A stretch of 64,000 nucleotides of DNA from Nereida sp. MMG025 (GTDB taxonomy: Bacteria > Pseudomonadota > Alphaproteobacteria > Rhodobacterales > Rhodobacteraceae): contig NZ_JAKFZN010000003.1 of assembly GCF_021654165.1 (NCBI RefSeq), positions 372,001 through 436,000 on the forward strand. Reading direction: 5' to 3'. This document shows positions 37,106-46,587 of this stretch, piece after piece (position 1 is the first letter of the stretch; each line of letters opens with the position of its first letter). The notes under the pieces were generated by a model, which worked only from the letters and a program-made list of their open reading frames with translations, did no database searches and had not been told where the DNA came from. The position numbers were made by a program, and so were the translations under genes.

Positions 37106-37934
37106 CCCGCTCGAGCGTATTGCCGCCGCCCTCGAAAGACTGGCGCCACCGCCCGTTGACGCGCCTGATTTCGATAGCGCCGATGGGTTTGTGTGGCATG
37201 CGGCCCCCGATAGGCTGGATGCGGTTCCACATATCAAACGGATTGATCTGTCTTTGCTTGTCGGTGTGGATCGCGCCCGAGAAACCCTTTTGGCCAACAC
37301 ACTCCAGTTTGCCAAAGGCCTTCCAGCCAATAATGCGCTGCTATGGGGCGCACGTGGCATGGGAAAATCAAGCCTTGTCAAAGCTGTACATGGTGCAGTG
37401 AATGCACAAAGACCTTGTAAGATCATCGAGATTCAACGCGAGGATTTACCAACAATCGCCCGATTGCTTGATATGTTGCGTGCCGCGCCCAAGCATCGGT
37501 TCATTCTCTTTTGCGACGATCTCAGCTTTAGCCATGATGACCAACACTACAAATCGCTTAAGGCGGTTCTTGATGGTGGGGTTCAAGGCAGGCCCGATAA
37601 CGTGGTCCTTTATGCCACGTCCAACAGACGCCACCTGATGCCGCGTGACATGATCGAAAACGAGCGCGGAAGCGCGATCAACCCGTCCGAGGCAACAGAA
37701 GAAAAAGTAAGCCTTTCAGATCGGTTTGGTCTGTGGCTTGGCTTCCACCCGTGCGATCAGGATGCATATCTTGCCATGATCCGCGGCTATTGTGACGCTT
37801 ACGGTGTTGCTATCCGCGATGCGGATCTGCGCGCTGAAGCGATCGAATGGCAAGCCACGCGCGGTGGACGATCAGGTCGTGTGGCGTGGCAGTATTTTAC
37901 CGATTTGGCGGGGCGTAAGGGAATATCCCTCTAG
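37098..37934 (+). CDS. DUF815-type P-loop ATPase
   Basis: 278 residues. A P-loop ATPase of the DUF815 family: Walker A GARGMGKSSL (about 85-95), Walker B-like FILFCDDLSF, sensor region LYATSNRRHLMPRDM, and SDRFGLWLGFHPC near the C-terminus. These cytoplasmic AAA-like proteins have no fixed function. ATG 37098 overlaps the tatC stop by 8 nt; a GTG at 37077 is a possible earlier start. I recall this ATPase near surE, pcm and nlpD genes in other Rhodobacterales, and here it converges on that set. A repeat element follows its stop. Confidence 0.85.
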   Translation: MTDPLERIAAALERLAPPPVDAPDFDSADGFVWHAAPDRLDAVPHIKRIDLSLLVGVDRARETLLANTLQFAKGLPANNALLWGARGMGKSSLVKAVHGAVNAQRPCKIIEIQREDLPTIARLLDMLRAAPKHRFILFCDDLSFSHDDQHYKSLKAVLDGGVQGRPDNVVLYATSNRRHLMPRDMIENERGSAINPSEATEEKVSLSDRFGLWLGFHPCDQDAYLAMIRGYCDAYGVAIRDADLRAEAIEWQATRGGRSGRVAWQYFTDLAGRKGISL

Positions 37935-37936
37935 TC

Positions 37937-37983
37937 TTCATTGTTGGATAAATACCTCGGGGGTGTGGGGGCAGCGCCCCCAC
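37937..37983 (-). repeat. Dispersed 3'-end hairpin element, copy B
   Basis: Read on the minus strand: hairpin GTGGGGGC/GCT/GCCCCCAC (37983-37965), 7 nt, AGGTATTT (37957-37950), then CAACAATGAA (37946-37937). It is nearly identical to copy A over more than 40 nt. It lies between convergent genes and follows the NlpD-like gene in orientation. Confidence 0.75.
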
Positions 37984-38024
37984 GGCGTGACCGCGTTTGC
38001 GGGCACCCCCTTCTTTTTGTCGCA

Positions 38025-39251
38025 CTAGTTCAAAAACGGGGTCGGGTCTGTGCTGTCCAGACCGCGGCGCACCTCGAAATGCAAAAAGCTCGGATCAGAA
38101 GCACGCACGGCTGCAATAACCTCGCCGCGCGCAACCTTGTCGCCCTTTTTCACTTTCAGATCATCGACGTTGGCATAGACCGTCAACAATCCGCCTGAGT
38201 GGCGGAGCACAAGGATCGGCACCTGATCTGTGTCGCGCGTAATGGCGGCAACTGTGCCCGCGTCGGCCGCTTTTACGGGCGTGCCCGCAGCGGCACCGAT
38301 GTTGATCCCGTCATTTACACCCTTTTTGTAGTCCCGAATGATATTGCCCGAGACAGGATAGAGCATGCGGGCCTTGGATGTGGTCGCAGGCTTGGTTGCT
38401 GCGCCCAAATCAGGTGCGGGCGGTGTGGCCACAGCCACGTTTGCGGCGGGTGGCGTTTCTGCGGGCAATGGTGCGGACGCACTGGGCGGCGTTGGTGTCG
38501 GTGTGCCGGCCCCCGGCACCACGGCCGCGGCAGTTGCTGCTGGCGCATCTGGTGCAGCCACAGGGATCAACAGGAATTGACCTTCGCGCACATCCAGATC
38601 GCTGCCCAATCCATTCCATTCGGCAAGCGCACGGACATTTACACCGTAAAGCCGTGCCACAGAGAATGCAGTCTCACCGCGTTCGACACGGTGGCGGATC
38701 GGCTCAACACCGGTTTGCGGCAACTTGGCTGCGCTGCCTGCTGTGCTTTCGGCGCTATCGATGGCACTGCCTGCCAGTGCCGTCACGTCGACGCTGCTTG
38801 GCGGCTGGATAGGTCCAGTGGTCGCTGCACCCGTGGCAGGCGATGGCTCTGCCACGCGACGCGGAAGCGCCACGATTTCGCCCGCACGCAGGGTGTCACT
38901 GGTTTTGATCCCGTTAAAACGCGCCAGTTCGTCGCCGCTAAACCCGATGCGGTCTGCCACCGCTTGCAGCGTATCGCCACGCTGCGCGACGGCGACCTGA
39001 TAGCCAGGGTAGCTGATGATGCCACGATCATCAGGGGCAGGGCGGGCGGATGTGGCCTGACGCGCTGCATTTGAGGTGTCGGCCCGGTTGCCTGTCACGC
39101 CCCGCAGGTCCAGATCCCACGTTTTCATCTCGTCGCATGCAGCCAAAGCCAGCATCGCGGTGCCCAAAAGAAGTCCGCGCATCACGCGGGTTTTTGGCAG
39201 AGCTTTTGATACGTCCTGCGTCGTCGTTGCGGTCATCGCCGTCATCCTCAT
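38025..39251 (-). CDS. NlpD/EnvC-like lipoprotein, two LysM and a degenerate M23 domain
   Basis: 408 residues. A lipoprotein signal ends in LAAC (Cys 39, counted from ATG 39251). Two LysM repeats follow (about 87-130, QRGDTLQAVADRIGF; about 187-230, ERGETAFSVARLYGV), then a Pro/Ala-rich linker and an M23 domain (about 300-408). The zinc-site pattern is broken: the first His and the Asp read NDGIN, and the HxH reads FLH, so three of four ligands are gone. It is therefore more likely an amidase activator (as NlpD/EnvC) than a peptidase. ATG 39236 with AGGA 8 nt upstream is an equally good start. The order surE-pcm-nlpD is classical. Confidence 0.9.
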   Translation of the reverse strand: MRMTAMTATTTQDVSKALPKTRVMRGLLLGTAMLALAACDEMKTWDLDLRGVTGNRADTSNAARQATSARPAPDDRGIISYPGYQVAVAQRGDTLQAVADRIGFSGDELARFNGIKTSDTLRAGEIVALPRRVAEPSPATGAATTGPIQPPSSVDVTALAGSAIDSAESTAGSAAKLPQTGVEPIRHRVERGETAFSVARLYGVNVRALAEWNGLGSDLDVREGQFLLIPVAAPDAPAATAAAVVPGAGTPTPTPPSASAPLPAETPPAANVAVATPPAPDLGAATKPATTSKARMLYPVSGNIIRDYKKGVNDGINIGAAAGTPVKAADAGTVAAITRDTDQVPILVLRHSGGLLTVYANVDDLKVKKGDKVARGEVIAAVRASDPSFLHFEVRRGLDSTDPTPFLN

Positions 39252-39347
39252 GTCACGGTCTGGATCATTGATCGCCCAAACCTGTCCTACTCGTTCTTAT
39301 CTACGGCCCCATTTTTGCGGCTCGTTCTTTTTTGTCCTGGTGTCAGG

Positions 39348-39989
39348 TTAGTCCCGACTGATCCCTTCCAGCAAGGGGACAAACCGCACATCGCGCAGCT
39401 CTTTGTAGTCCAGTCCCGATTCAGTGCGTTCCACGCGGATCAGGGTCTGCACCGTTTCTTCCTGTCCAACAGGCACAACCATGATACCGCCAATTTTCAG
39501 TTGCGCCAAGAGCGGACCGGGTGGGTCTTCGGCGGCAGCAGTGACGAGGATCCGATCAAAGGGCGCTTGATCGGGTAGCCCGTGGCTACCATCGGCGGTG
39601 AATACAGTCACATTGGGCAGTTCAAGCTGTTCGAAAATGCGCCGTGCATTGCTTACCAGCGCTTTGTGGCGATCAACCGTATAGACCCGCCGCGCCAGCA
39701 AACTCAGAATAGCCGCCTGATAGCCAGATCCCGTTCCGACCTCGAGCACCTTATCACGGGGTTGCACGTTCAGGGCTTGGGTCATCAGGCCAACAATCGA
39801 CGGCTGGCTGATCGTCTGCCCACAGGCAATGGGAAGTGGCATATCCTCATAGGCCTTGTCGGCGAAAACACCGTCCTGCACAAAATCCGCGCGGTTGATC
39901 TGCTCCATCGCACCAAGCACACGCCCATCTGTCACGCCGCGCGAGCGCAGCGCAAAAAGGAACTGCATCTTGCGCTCGGCCTCGGTCAT
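39348..39989 (-). CDS. pcm: Protein-L-isoaspartate O-methyltransferase
   Basis: Methylates isoaspartyl residues in damaged proteins using S-adenosylmethionine. 213 residues. Markers are [23 protein letters not shown] (substrate side), the SAM-binding [16 protein letters not shown] and [12 protein letters not shown] near the end. The ATG overlaps the surE stop (ATGA), so surE and pcm are coupled. The NlpD-like gene follows 96 nt downstream. Confidence 0.96.
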   Translation of the reverse strand: MTEAERKMQFLFALRSRGVTDGRVLGAMEQINRADFVQDGVFADKAYEDMPLPIACGQTISQPSIVGLMTQALNVQPRDKVLEVGTGSGYQAAILSLLARRVYTVDRHKALVSNARRIFEQLELPNVTVFTADGSHGLPDQAPFDRILVTAAAEDPPGPLLAQLKIGGIMVVPVGQEETVQTLIRVERTESGLDYKELRDVRFVPLLEGISRD

Positions 39990-40783
39990 TTGGTGTCGAA
40001 AACCTTGGCAAGTGCGTCCAGCCTGTCATGCGCTGTCAGGTCGGCGCGCATGGGGGTGACGCTGATATAGCCTGCCAGATTGGCGTTTGCGTCTGTGCCT
40101 TCGGCCGTTGGTACGTTTTGCGGCCCGCCGCGGACCCACAGAAATTTGCGTCCCGCAGGCGAGGTTTGGGCCTCAACCCCGAAGTTCGTATCATGGCGAA
40201 AGCCTTGCCGCACAATGCGCGTGCCTTTGACATCTGCTGCCGGAACGGGTGGGAAGTTGACGTTGTAAAATGTGCGGTAGCCATCTTGTGGCGTGTCATC
40301 AAACCCATGTGCCAAAAGCTGGCGAACCACATGCGCGCCGTGCACGGCGGCCGCTTCAAACGAATTGTCGATATTCAGGTTTTGCGGGCCATAATATTGC
40401 GACATCGCAATCGCGGGCAGCCCTTGCAACGCCGCTTCGATCACCGCGCCGATGGTGCCTGAATAAAGCGTATTTTCAGCGGCGTTATTGCCGCGGTTCA
40501 CACCTGACAAAACCAGATCGGGGGGCGTGTCTTTCATCACGTGATAGAGCCCCGCCAGCACGCAATCAGCGGGTGATCCTTCGGCGGCAAATCGCCGATT
40601 GGCAAGTTCTGCGATCATGGTCGGGTGAGTATAGCTGATGCAATGGCCCACGCCCGACTGTTCAAAGGCGGGGGCAACGGTCCAGACTTCACCTTGCGGC
40701 CCCGCGATCTCGGTCGCGATTGCGGTAAGAACCTCTAGGCCCGGCGCGTTGATGCCGTCATCGTTTGTAATAAGAATACGCAT
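39986..40783 (-). CDS. surE: 5'/3'-nucleotidase SurE
   Basis: Metal-dependent survival protein that dephosphorylates nucleoside monophosphates. 265 residues. The N-terminus [19 protein letters not shown] holds the paired aspartates of the metal site; [23 protein letters not shown] supplies further ligands. Start ATG 40783 has AGGGG 5 nt upstream; the open frame extends to 40822 without such a site. It is translationally coupled to pcm. Confidence 0.96.
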   Translation of the reverse strand: MRILITNDDGINAPGLEVLTAIATEIAGPQGEVWTVAPAFEQSGVGHCISYTHPTMIAELANRRFAAEGSPADCVLAGLYHVMKDTPPDLVLSGVNRGNNAAENTLYSGTIGAVIEAALQGLPAIAMSQYYGPQNLNIDNSFEAAAVHGAHVVRQLLAHGFDDTPQDGYRTFYNVNFPPVPAADVKGTRIVRQGFRHDTNFGVEAQTSPAGRKFLWVRGGPQNVPTAEGTDANANLAGYISVTPMRADLTAHDRLDALAKVFDTK

Positions 40784-40841
40784 GGACCCCTGATAGGGGT
40801 GCGGTCCATGCGGGGCAAGCATTCGTGGCCGTGTCAGAGCC

Positions 40842-41492
40842 TCAAACAGACTGCGAAAGGATTTCTTTCAAAATCCGTTGCGCCTGTGCCGCAGGGTCGG
40901 CCAGTGGGCTGCGGTCTTCACCGGGGTAGAACCGCGCGCGCGTTGCGGTGGGCATTGGATCTGGCGTCACGATATGCACATGCGGGCCGGTTTTTGCTGT
41001 CTCTGCCGCCCATGCGCGGGCCAAAGCAATTTGCGCGGCCTTTGATGCGCCGTATCCTGCGCTGAACTTTTGACCGACAAGCGCATCATCAAAAAAGACG
41101 ACATGGCCATCGGGTTTCATCAGCGGTGCAACCATCGGAATCAGTGCAGCGGTTGCATTTACGTTGATGTCGATGCTTTTGGACCAGTCTTTCGGACCCA
41201 TCGCGTTGGCAGGGGCCAGTGGTGCCGCATGAACAGCCGTATGCGCCCAGATATCCAGCGCGCCCCACCGATCATAAATGCTGCGGCACAGCTGCGCCAT
41301 CGCGTCCTCTTTTTGGATGTCCATCGGCGCAAGGGTTGCCTGCCCGCCAGCGGCCTGAATGCGATCATCCAGTTCTTCCAAGGCGCCAACGGTTTTGCCC
41401 ACGGCAATAATGTGATGGGTGGCGGCCAATTCCATGGCGAGTGCAGCGCCAAGCCCACGGGAGGCGCCAGTGATCAGTGCGGTTTTTGTCAT
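40842..41492 (-). CDS. Short-chain dehydrogenase/reductase (YciK-like)
   Basis: 216 residues with all SDR marks: cofactor loop [32 protein letters not shown] and the active-site YGASK (Tyr and Lys present). The preceding serine position reads in [13 protein letters not shown], unusual for the Ser of the triad. The most similar group I can think of is the YciK-type NAD(P)-dependent oxidoreductases of unknown substrate. It lies 41 nt after the stop of the unknown protein at 41534 and 58 nt before surE. Confidence 0.85.
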   Translation of the reverse strand: MTKTALITGASRGLGAALAMELAATHHIIAVGKTVGALEELDDRIQAAGGQATLAPMDIQKEDAMAQLCRSIYDRWGALDIWAHTAVHAAPLAPANAMGPKDWSKSIDINVNATAALIPMVAPLMKPDGHVVFFDDALVGQKFSAGYGASKAAQIALARAWAAETAKTGPHVHIVTPDPMPTATRARFYPGEDRSPLADPAAQAQRILKEILSQSV

Positions 41493-41533
41493 GGGGGCGT
41501 GATGCGTCGTGCTGCGTAAAAGGTCAAGCGGGG

Positions 41534-42262
41534 TTATGCGACGGCGCGTTGGACGGGTGCTGTAAAACTGGCTTCGCGCCAGATCGCATCAAGCGCGTCA
41601 ATTTCTGCTGTGTCGTAGGCGTCTGGTGTTTTCCAATACCGTCCATCGGGGGTGGTATAGTTAAGTGCGGCTTCGCGATTCAGCGCCATTTGCATTTTCG
41701 CGGGATCATACAGCACAGGGGCAGTCTGATGGAGTGTGGACAGGGTGGCGCGTGGAAACACCAAGCGGCTGTCGGCATCTGACAGGTTTACCATCTGGCA
41801 TCCCGCGATGGCGCCATGCAGCATCAATCGACTGGCTTTGGCTTCAAGCGACCGCAAGGTGATGTCTTCGCGCAGCGGGTCAGCGGCACCTGTGCCGTAA
41901 AAATGTGTATTGCCCGTCGGGGCATACACCATATCACACCCAAAAAATGCCATGACTGAGGGTTTGAGCGCAGCAAGCGCCCAGTAACCTGCGGTAAATG
42001 CCATCGTGCCGCCTGCGTAAACAAATCCGCCTTGGGCATTTTGCAGCGGCACATAGTCAGCCGCCGTCACGGTGATCTGGGTGGGCGATAGCGTTTGGGG
42101 CCGCTTATCGCGCGGGAAATCTTCTGGGTGGATCAAATGGGTCCAATCGGGGCGCACCCGCCACGCATTGTTGATCGCTACAATGTGATCAAATGCGGAT
42201 ACGTCCCATTCGGCGGCCTGCACCGCTTGCGGACCGCTGCCCAAAATCAATATCTTTGTCAT
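41534..42262 (-). CDS. Protein of unknown function (242 residues)
   Basis: No family recognised with confidence. The N-terminus ILILGSGPQAVQAAEW resembles a nucleotide-binding glycine loop. Then come FDHIVAINNAWRVRPDWTHLIHPEDFP, a middle GGTMAFTAGYWALAALKP with a hydrophobic segment, and FFGCDMVY with a metal-like acidic pair. This layout recalls DUF115-like or sialyltransferase-related proteins acting on surface polysaccharides, but only loosely. There is no signal peptide. A palindrome (42276-42291) lies just before its start, and it is transcribed away from purF. Confidence 0.7.
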   Translation of the reverse strand: MTKILILGSGPQAVQAAEWDVSAFDHIVAINNAWRVRPDWTHLIHPEDFPRDKRPQTLSPTQITVTAADYVPLQNAQGGFVYAGGTMAFTAGYWALAALKPSVMAFFGCDMVYAPTGNTHFYGTGAADPLREDITLRSLEAKASRLMLHGAIAGCQMVNLSDADSRLVFPRATLSTLHQTAPVLYDPAKMQMALNREAALNYTTPDGRYWKTPDAYDTAEIDALDAIWREASFTAPVQRAVA

Positions 42263-42275
42263 TTGCCCGACCCTT

Positions 42276-42291
42276 TATGTCTTGTGACATA
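42276..42291. promoter_or_regulatory. Palindrome before the unknown gene at 41534-42262
   Basis: TATGTC-TTGT-GACATA (42276-42291) lies 14 nt before the ATG. A weak minus-strand promoter (TTGGAC 42320-42315, 17 nt, TATCTA 42297-42292) would put the transcript start close to this palindrome. It could be an operator or an mRNA stem. Confidence 0.3.
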
Positions 42292-42342
42292 TAGATAGAC
42301 GTCAGACTTACCCTGTCCAATGAAATGAACGATCGAGTGGGG

Positions 42343-43863
42343 CTATTCCGCCGCCGTCTTCATTTGAAAGCCCTTTTGAATCATATCCGCAGGCTCAACG
42401 GGGTATTCGCCACTAAAACAGGCATCGCAATACTGGGGGCTTTTCGGATCGCGCCCATTGGTTTCGCCAACCGCACGGTAAAGCCCGTCTAGTGAAATGA
42501 ACTTCAGGCTATCGACCTGCAAGTGGTCGCGCATCTCATCTTCGGACATTGTGGCTGCCAGCAGCTTTTCGCGTTGCGGCGTATCCACACCGTAAAAACA
42601 TGGCCAAGCGGTTGGCGGACTGGCGATGCGGAAGTGCACTTCTTTGGCACCAGCGTCCAAGATCATCTCTTTGATTTTGCGGCTGGTCGTGCCGCGCACC
42701 ACGCTGTCATCCACAAGGATCACGCGTTTGTCTTTGATCAACGCGCGGTTCACGTTCAGTTTCAAACGCACACCCATATTGCGGATCTGTTCGGTCGGCT
42801 CAATGAAGGTGCGGCCCATATACTGATTGCGGATGATCCCCATCGCATAGGGAATACCGCTTTGCAGGCTGTATCCGATGGCTGCGGGCGTGCCGCTGTC
42901 GGGGACAGGGCAGACCAGATCGGCTTCGACAGGGCTTTCCTTTGCCAATTCGCGGCCAATGGCTTCGCGCGTTTCATAGACACTGCGACCGCCAAGAATA
43001 CTATCGGGGCGGCTGAAATACACATGCTCGAAAATGCAAAAGCGCGATTTACGTTTGCGGAAGGGGGAGCTGCTGTCCACACCTTTGTCGGTGATCACAA
43101 CCATTTCTCCGGGCTCGATTTCACGAACGAATTCCGCACCGACGATATCAAGTGCGCATGTCTCCGAAGACAGGGCATAGCCGTCGCCCAGTTTGCCCAA
43201 CACCAGAGGGCGCACGCCAAGTGGATCACGCACACCGATCAGTTTGGTGCGCGTCATCGCGACCACCGAAAACGCCCCTTCAACACGGCGCAATGCATCT
43301 TCCATACGCTCGGGAATGTTGCGTTGCAGGCTTCGGGCCATCAAATGCAGAATACATTCGCTATCAGACGAGCTTTGGAAGATGCTGCCGCGATCTGTCA
43401 GCTCGCGCCGCAACGCATCGGCGTTTGTGATATTGCCGTTGTGGGCAATCGCAGCGCCGCCCATCGAAAACTCGCCAAAAAACGGTTGGACATCACGGAT
43501 GGATGTCTGCCCTTTGCTGCCGGCGGTAGAGTAGCGCACATGGCCAATCGCTAAGGGCCCGGGCAAGGTTTCCATGACCTTGTGGGATGTAAAGTTGTCG
43601 CGCACATAGCCAAAGCGACGCGCATTGTTGAACCCTTGTTCGGGATCGTGGGCAACAATACCGCCCGCTTCCTGACCGCGATGTTGCAAGGCGTGCAGGC
43701 CAAGCGCCACAAAATTAGCTGCGTCTTTAAGGCCGATAACACCAAAAATTCCGCATTCTTCCTTCAGTTTATCGTCATCGAAGGGATGCGCATAAAACTC
43801 GGGTGCATCGGCAAGCGAGCATGGGGCCTGCGCAGGCGCGGCGGGTGTTTTGGGCGATGACAC
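42343..43863 (-). CDS. purF: Amidophosphoribosyltransferase
   Basis: First step of purine synthesis: makes phosphoribosylamine from PRPP and glutamine. 506 residues. The class II glutaminase starts at Cys 37 in KEECGIFGVIG, implying removal of a 36-residue propeptide. Seen are ALQHRGQEAGGI, SSDSECIL (glutaminase), and the PRTase site VILVDDSVVRGTTS with the C-terminal segment CDACFSGEYP. A short hairpin (43893-43910) lies in its leader. In many proteobacteria cvpA is directly upstream; here a two-component cassette lies between them. Confidence 0.97.
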   Translation of the reverse strand: MSSPKTPAAPAQAPCSLADAPEFYAHPFDDDKLKEECGIFGVIGLKDAANFVALGLHALQHRGQEAGGIVAHDPEQGFNNARRFGYVRDNFTSHKVMETLPGPLAIGHVRYSTAGSKGQTSIRDVQPFFGEFSMGGAAIAHNGNITNADALRRELTDRGSIFQSSSDSECILHLMARSLQRNIPERMEDALRRVEGAFSVVAMTRTKLIGVRDPLGVRPLVLGKLGDGYALSSETCALDIVGAEFVREIEPGEMVVITDKGVDSSSPFRKRKSRFCIFEHVYFSRPDSILGGRSVYETREAIGRELAKESPVEADLVCPVPDSGTPAAIGYSLQSGIPYAMGIIRNQYMGRTFIEPTEQIRNMGVRLKLNVNRALIKDKRVILVDDSVVRGTTSRKIKEMILDAGAKEVHFRIASPPTAWPCFYGVDTPQREKLLAATMSEDEMRDHLQVDSLKFISLDGLYRAVGETNGRDPKSPQYCDACFSGEYPVEPADMIQKGFQMKTAAE

Positions 43864-43892
43864 GGCGGGCAGCTCCGAATCCGTTTCCAGTT

Positions 43893-43910
43893 GCGACTGT
43901 GTTTAGTCGC
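43893..43910. other. Short palindrome in the purF leader
   Basis: GCGACT (43893-43898) and AGTCGC (43905-43910) with a 6-nt spacer, 30-47 nt before the purF start. It may be an mRNA stem or an operator; no known purine riboswitch pattern is seen. Confidence 0.25.
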
Positions 43911-43979
43911 TGTCGCCTTTGATGTCACCAAGGGAATGGCATAGGGTGACGACATGCGGCGTTGCGGCGGGTATGGCGC

Positions 43980-44357
43980 TTAAATGACGTGCTGTTGGAT
44001 CGTTGCGCCAAGGTCATTCAGAGCGACGGGCTTTGGCAATGTCCCGCTTAGACCAAGGTCGGTGGCCGATTTATCGCAGTGATAGGCCGTATCGGCGGAC
44101 ATCAGAACAATCGGTGTGCTGCGGGGCGGGTCAGCGTCCAAACCTCTGATCCAGGCCGAGGCTTCCAGGCCGGAAACCTCTGGCATATGGATATCCATCA
44201 AAATAAGCGCGTATTCAGCCGGATTGCGCACAACCTGCGCAATGCAGTGCGAGCCGTCATGTGCCAATTCATAATCATAGCCAAGCGCATCCATAAATTC
44301 AGCCATCATGAAACGCGTCTCAGGATCGTCTTCGACGATCAGAATTTTTCCACCCAT
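43980..44357 (-). CDS. Single-domain response regulator (CheY-like)
   Basis: 125 residues, one receiver domain and nothing else. The acidic pocket is E9-D10-D11 in IVEDD, the phosphorylation site is D55 in LILMDIHMP and the conserved lysine is K109 in TLPKPV. The Thr/Ser switch position is in VLMSADTA. It lies 29 nt after the stop of the sensor kinase and is probably cotranscribed with it and the other regulator. With no output domain, it must act by protein contact or by passing phosphate on. Confidence 0.9.
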   Translation of the reverse strand: MGGKILIVEDDPETRFMMAEFMDALGYDYELAHDGSHCIAQVVRNPAEYALILMDIHMPEVSGLEASAWIRGLDADPPRSTPIVLMSADTAYHCDKSATDLGLSGTLPKPVALNDLGATIQQHVI

Positions 44358-44386
44358 TTTGCGTCCCTGTTTATTGGTTGCTTTGT

Positions 44387-46084
44387 CTAGCCCGCGTTTT
44401 GGCTGTGCGCTTGTGGCGATGTTGCGTCCGTACCCAACGGTAAGGTCAGTGTGAATGTGGATGACTTGCCAACCTCAGAGGTCACTTTGATCGTGCCGCC
44501 CATAAGCTCAGCCAGATCTTTGCAGATCGACAGGCCCAGACCGCTGCCCTGATGCGACCGCTTGACTGCACTTTCCAGCTGGTAAAAGCGGGTGAAGGTG
44601 GCCGCGACATCGCAACTGGCGATGCCGCATCCTGTGTCAGATACGGAAACCTTGATGGTTTCACCGTGATCTCCCAGACATATCCGCAGCCCGATCTGAC
44701 CTGTTTCTGTAAATTTCACCGCGTTGTCGATCAGGTTGTTGAGGATCTGTGTGGTGCGATCAAAATCGATATCCAAGCTGCGCGGCACATCGGGGTCAAG
44801 CGTTGTGACAATTTCTATCGGCTTTTCACTCGATGCGATTGCGGCGGTCAGCTGTGTGACCCATTCGTCAAAGACCGCCTGCGTATCTACTGTGGTTTTA
44901 TGGATTGTCAGCGAACCTGCATCCAAGCGCGACACATCAAGCACTTTCGTCAACTCGCCAAACAACCTGTTTGCGGCTCGGTGGCCGCTTTGGGCTTGTC
45001 GTTTCTGGCGGTCCGGGACATCCGCCCGTTCGATCAATTCAAACATGCCCATGATGGCGTTCAGCGGAGTGCGGATTTCATGGCTCATCACCGCCAGAAA
45101 ACGCGATTTCGCTTCATCTGCTTTTTTGGCCTTTGTTTCGGCCATTTGGCGTACGTCCACCTCGGTCACCAAGGCCGCATTTGCTTGCTGTAGGGCTTGG
45201 CGGTTTTGATTGGCCGTTGAGCGGGCCTGTTGCAGCCGCAAACCGTTTCCAACCAATGCGAGTATCAAAAGGGATAAGACCGCAACAAAGCCGGTCATAA
45301 TTTCGGGGCGTTTTGTATCGTGCAGCGCATCAAATTCGGGGTGCCGTTTGGTAAAAACCTCGAACGTCTGATCGAAAATTGTGTTCGGGTCGGATTTGAG
45401 CGCTGGCGCGGTGACCTTCCCAAAGGATTCACCTTCAAAAAGGACCACGCCGTTGAGCGTAATTTTCGTATAGTCTGGCGCGGAGATGACGGGTGTTTGG
45501 TCTGAAATAAACTGATCCAGCCATGTGTTGACCCGAAAGACAGTGGCAAGAATACCGCTGAATTCATCGTGTTGGAAAATCGGCGTGAAGATGAGGAATC
45601 CCACGCCATCACCGCCGACAAGTTCTACGGGGTTCGTCATCGTGGTTTGCCGTGTGTCGCGCGCAGCTTCCAACGCCAGACGCCTGTCTTCGCTTACTTC
45701 TGCGATATTGCGCCCCAAAGCGGAGGTGTTGGTGTTTGGCACCACGCGGCGGGCAACAAAATCATCGTCAAACACGCTTAGCGCCCAAAACCCGGGCATA
45801 TCCGTAATATAGCTTACCGCGTCCTGAACAAATCCGTCGGCATAGGGCAGGTTTGCGCTGCGTTGAAGCCGGCCTGCCATGCGTTTTGTTGCGCGTGTGC
45901 GCAAGATCAAATCATGGTGCAGGGTTTCTGCGATTGCGTTCGTTTCGCCGCGCAGGGCCTCGTTGATCCTTTCTTCGCGGTCCGCATTCAGGATGACCCA
46001 CGTCCCAATGGTCGCTGCAAGAAGTACCATCGCGATCAGGCCTAAAAAGGGTGACATGGGAAGGGGATAGAGCAGCCTTGTCAT
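44387..46084 (-). CDS. CHASE-type membrane sensor histidine kinase
   Basis: 565 residues. An N-terminal membrane helix (about 11-33), a periplasmic sensor (about 34-262) with CHASE-domain wording (GFWALSVFDDDFVARRVVPN, IFTPIFQHDEFSGILATVFRV), a second helix (263-284), a coiled coil, the HisKA box with H335 in MSHEIRTPLN and a complete HATPase (NLIDNAVKFTE, DTGCGI, GSGLGLSICK). It has no fused receiver. The ATG overlaps the stop of the upstream response regulator. CHASE domains sense small molecules such as cytokinin-like or peptide ligands; the signal here is unknown. Confidence 0.93.
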   Translation of the reverse strand: MTRLLYPLPMSPFLGLIAMVLLAATIGTWVILNADREERINEALRGETNAIAETLHHDLILRTRATKRMAGRLQRSANLPYADGFVQDAVSYITDMPGFWALSVFDDDFVARRVVPNTNTSALGRNIAEVSEDRRLALEAARDTRQTTMTNPVELVGGDGVGFLIFTPIFQHDEFSGILATVFRVNTWLDQFISDQTPVISAPDYTKITLNGVVLFEGESFGKVTAPALKSDPNTIFDQTFEVFTKRHPEFDALHDTKRPEIMTGFVAVLSLLILALVGNGLRLQQARSTANQNRQALQQANAALVTEVDVRQMAETKAKKADEAKSRFLAVMSHEIRTPLNAIMGMFELIERADVPDRQKRQAQSGHRAANRLFGELTKVLDVSRLDAGSLTIHKTTVDTQAVFDEWVTQLTAAIASSEKPIEIVTTLDPDVPRSLDIDFDRTTQILNNLIDNAVKFTETGQIGLRICLGDHGETIKVSVSDTGCGIASCDVAATFTRFYQLESAVKRSHQGSGLGLSICKDLAELMGGTIKVTSEVGKSSTFTLTLPLGTDATSPQAHSQNAG

Positions 46085-46488
46085 GATGCGCCGTAGACTT
46101 GGAGATCGGCCAAGCCGACATCTGTTTTCGGCTCATGTTCAATGTAGTCGATCAATGCACCGAGATCGTCGAGTTTTACCGGTTTGTGTAGCAGCCAATC
46201 CACCCCAGGCGCCTGTTGCAGGTGGTCGCCCTTCATGAATTGATGCGTGCCCGTGATCATGATGATCCTGCAAGCAGGTTGAATGGTTTTTGCGTAATGC
46301 GATACGCCAACCGAATTGCCATCGGTTAACAACAAATCCAAAAGCAAAAGGTCAAATTTGTTGAAGTGCAGCGCATCAAAGGCGGCGTGAACCGTGCCAA
46401 CCGGGTGTGTGGAGTGCCCTTGGTCTTCTATGTAGTCACGCCAGACACTGCAAAGATCGGTGTCATCCTCCAGAATTAAAACATGCAT
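46081..46488 (-). CDS. Single-domain response regulator
   Basis: 135 residues, a receiver domain without output. Acidic pocket E7-D8-D9, phosphorylation site D51 in LLLLDLLLTDG, lysine K102 in LLHKPVKL. It is the first gene of the cassette and overlaps the kinase start by 4 nt. The short extra tail (about 118-135) shows no motif. With the second receiver behind the kinase, it fits a phosphorelay or a branched kinase output. Confidence 0.9.
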   Translation of the reverse strand: MHVLILEDDTDLCSVWRDYIEDQGHSTHPVGTVHAAFDALHFNKFDLLLLDLLLTDGNSVGVSHYAKTIQPACRIIMITGTHQFMKGDHLQQAPGVDWLLHKPVKLDDLGALIDYIEHEPKTDVGLADLQVYGAS

Positions 46489-46587
46489 GTGGTCGCCAAT
46501 CGAAAACTATTGGTGCCAAACTACCTGCAATGTCTTAATTTCTGGTAAACGCCATGGCGCGGACCATTTTTTGAAGCTGTATAGCGG

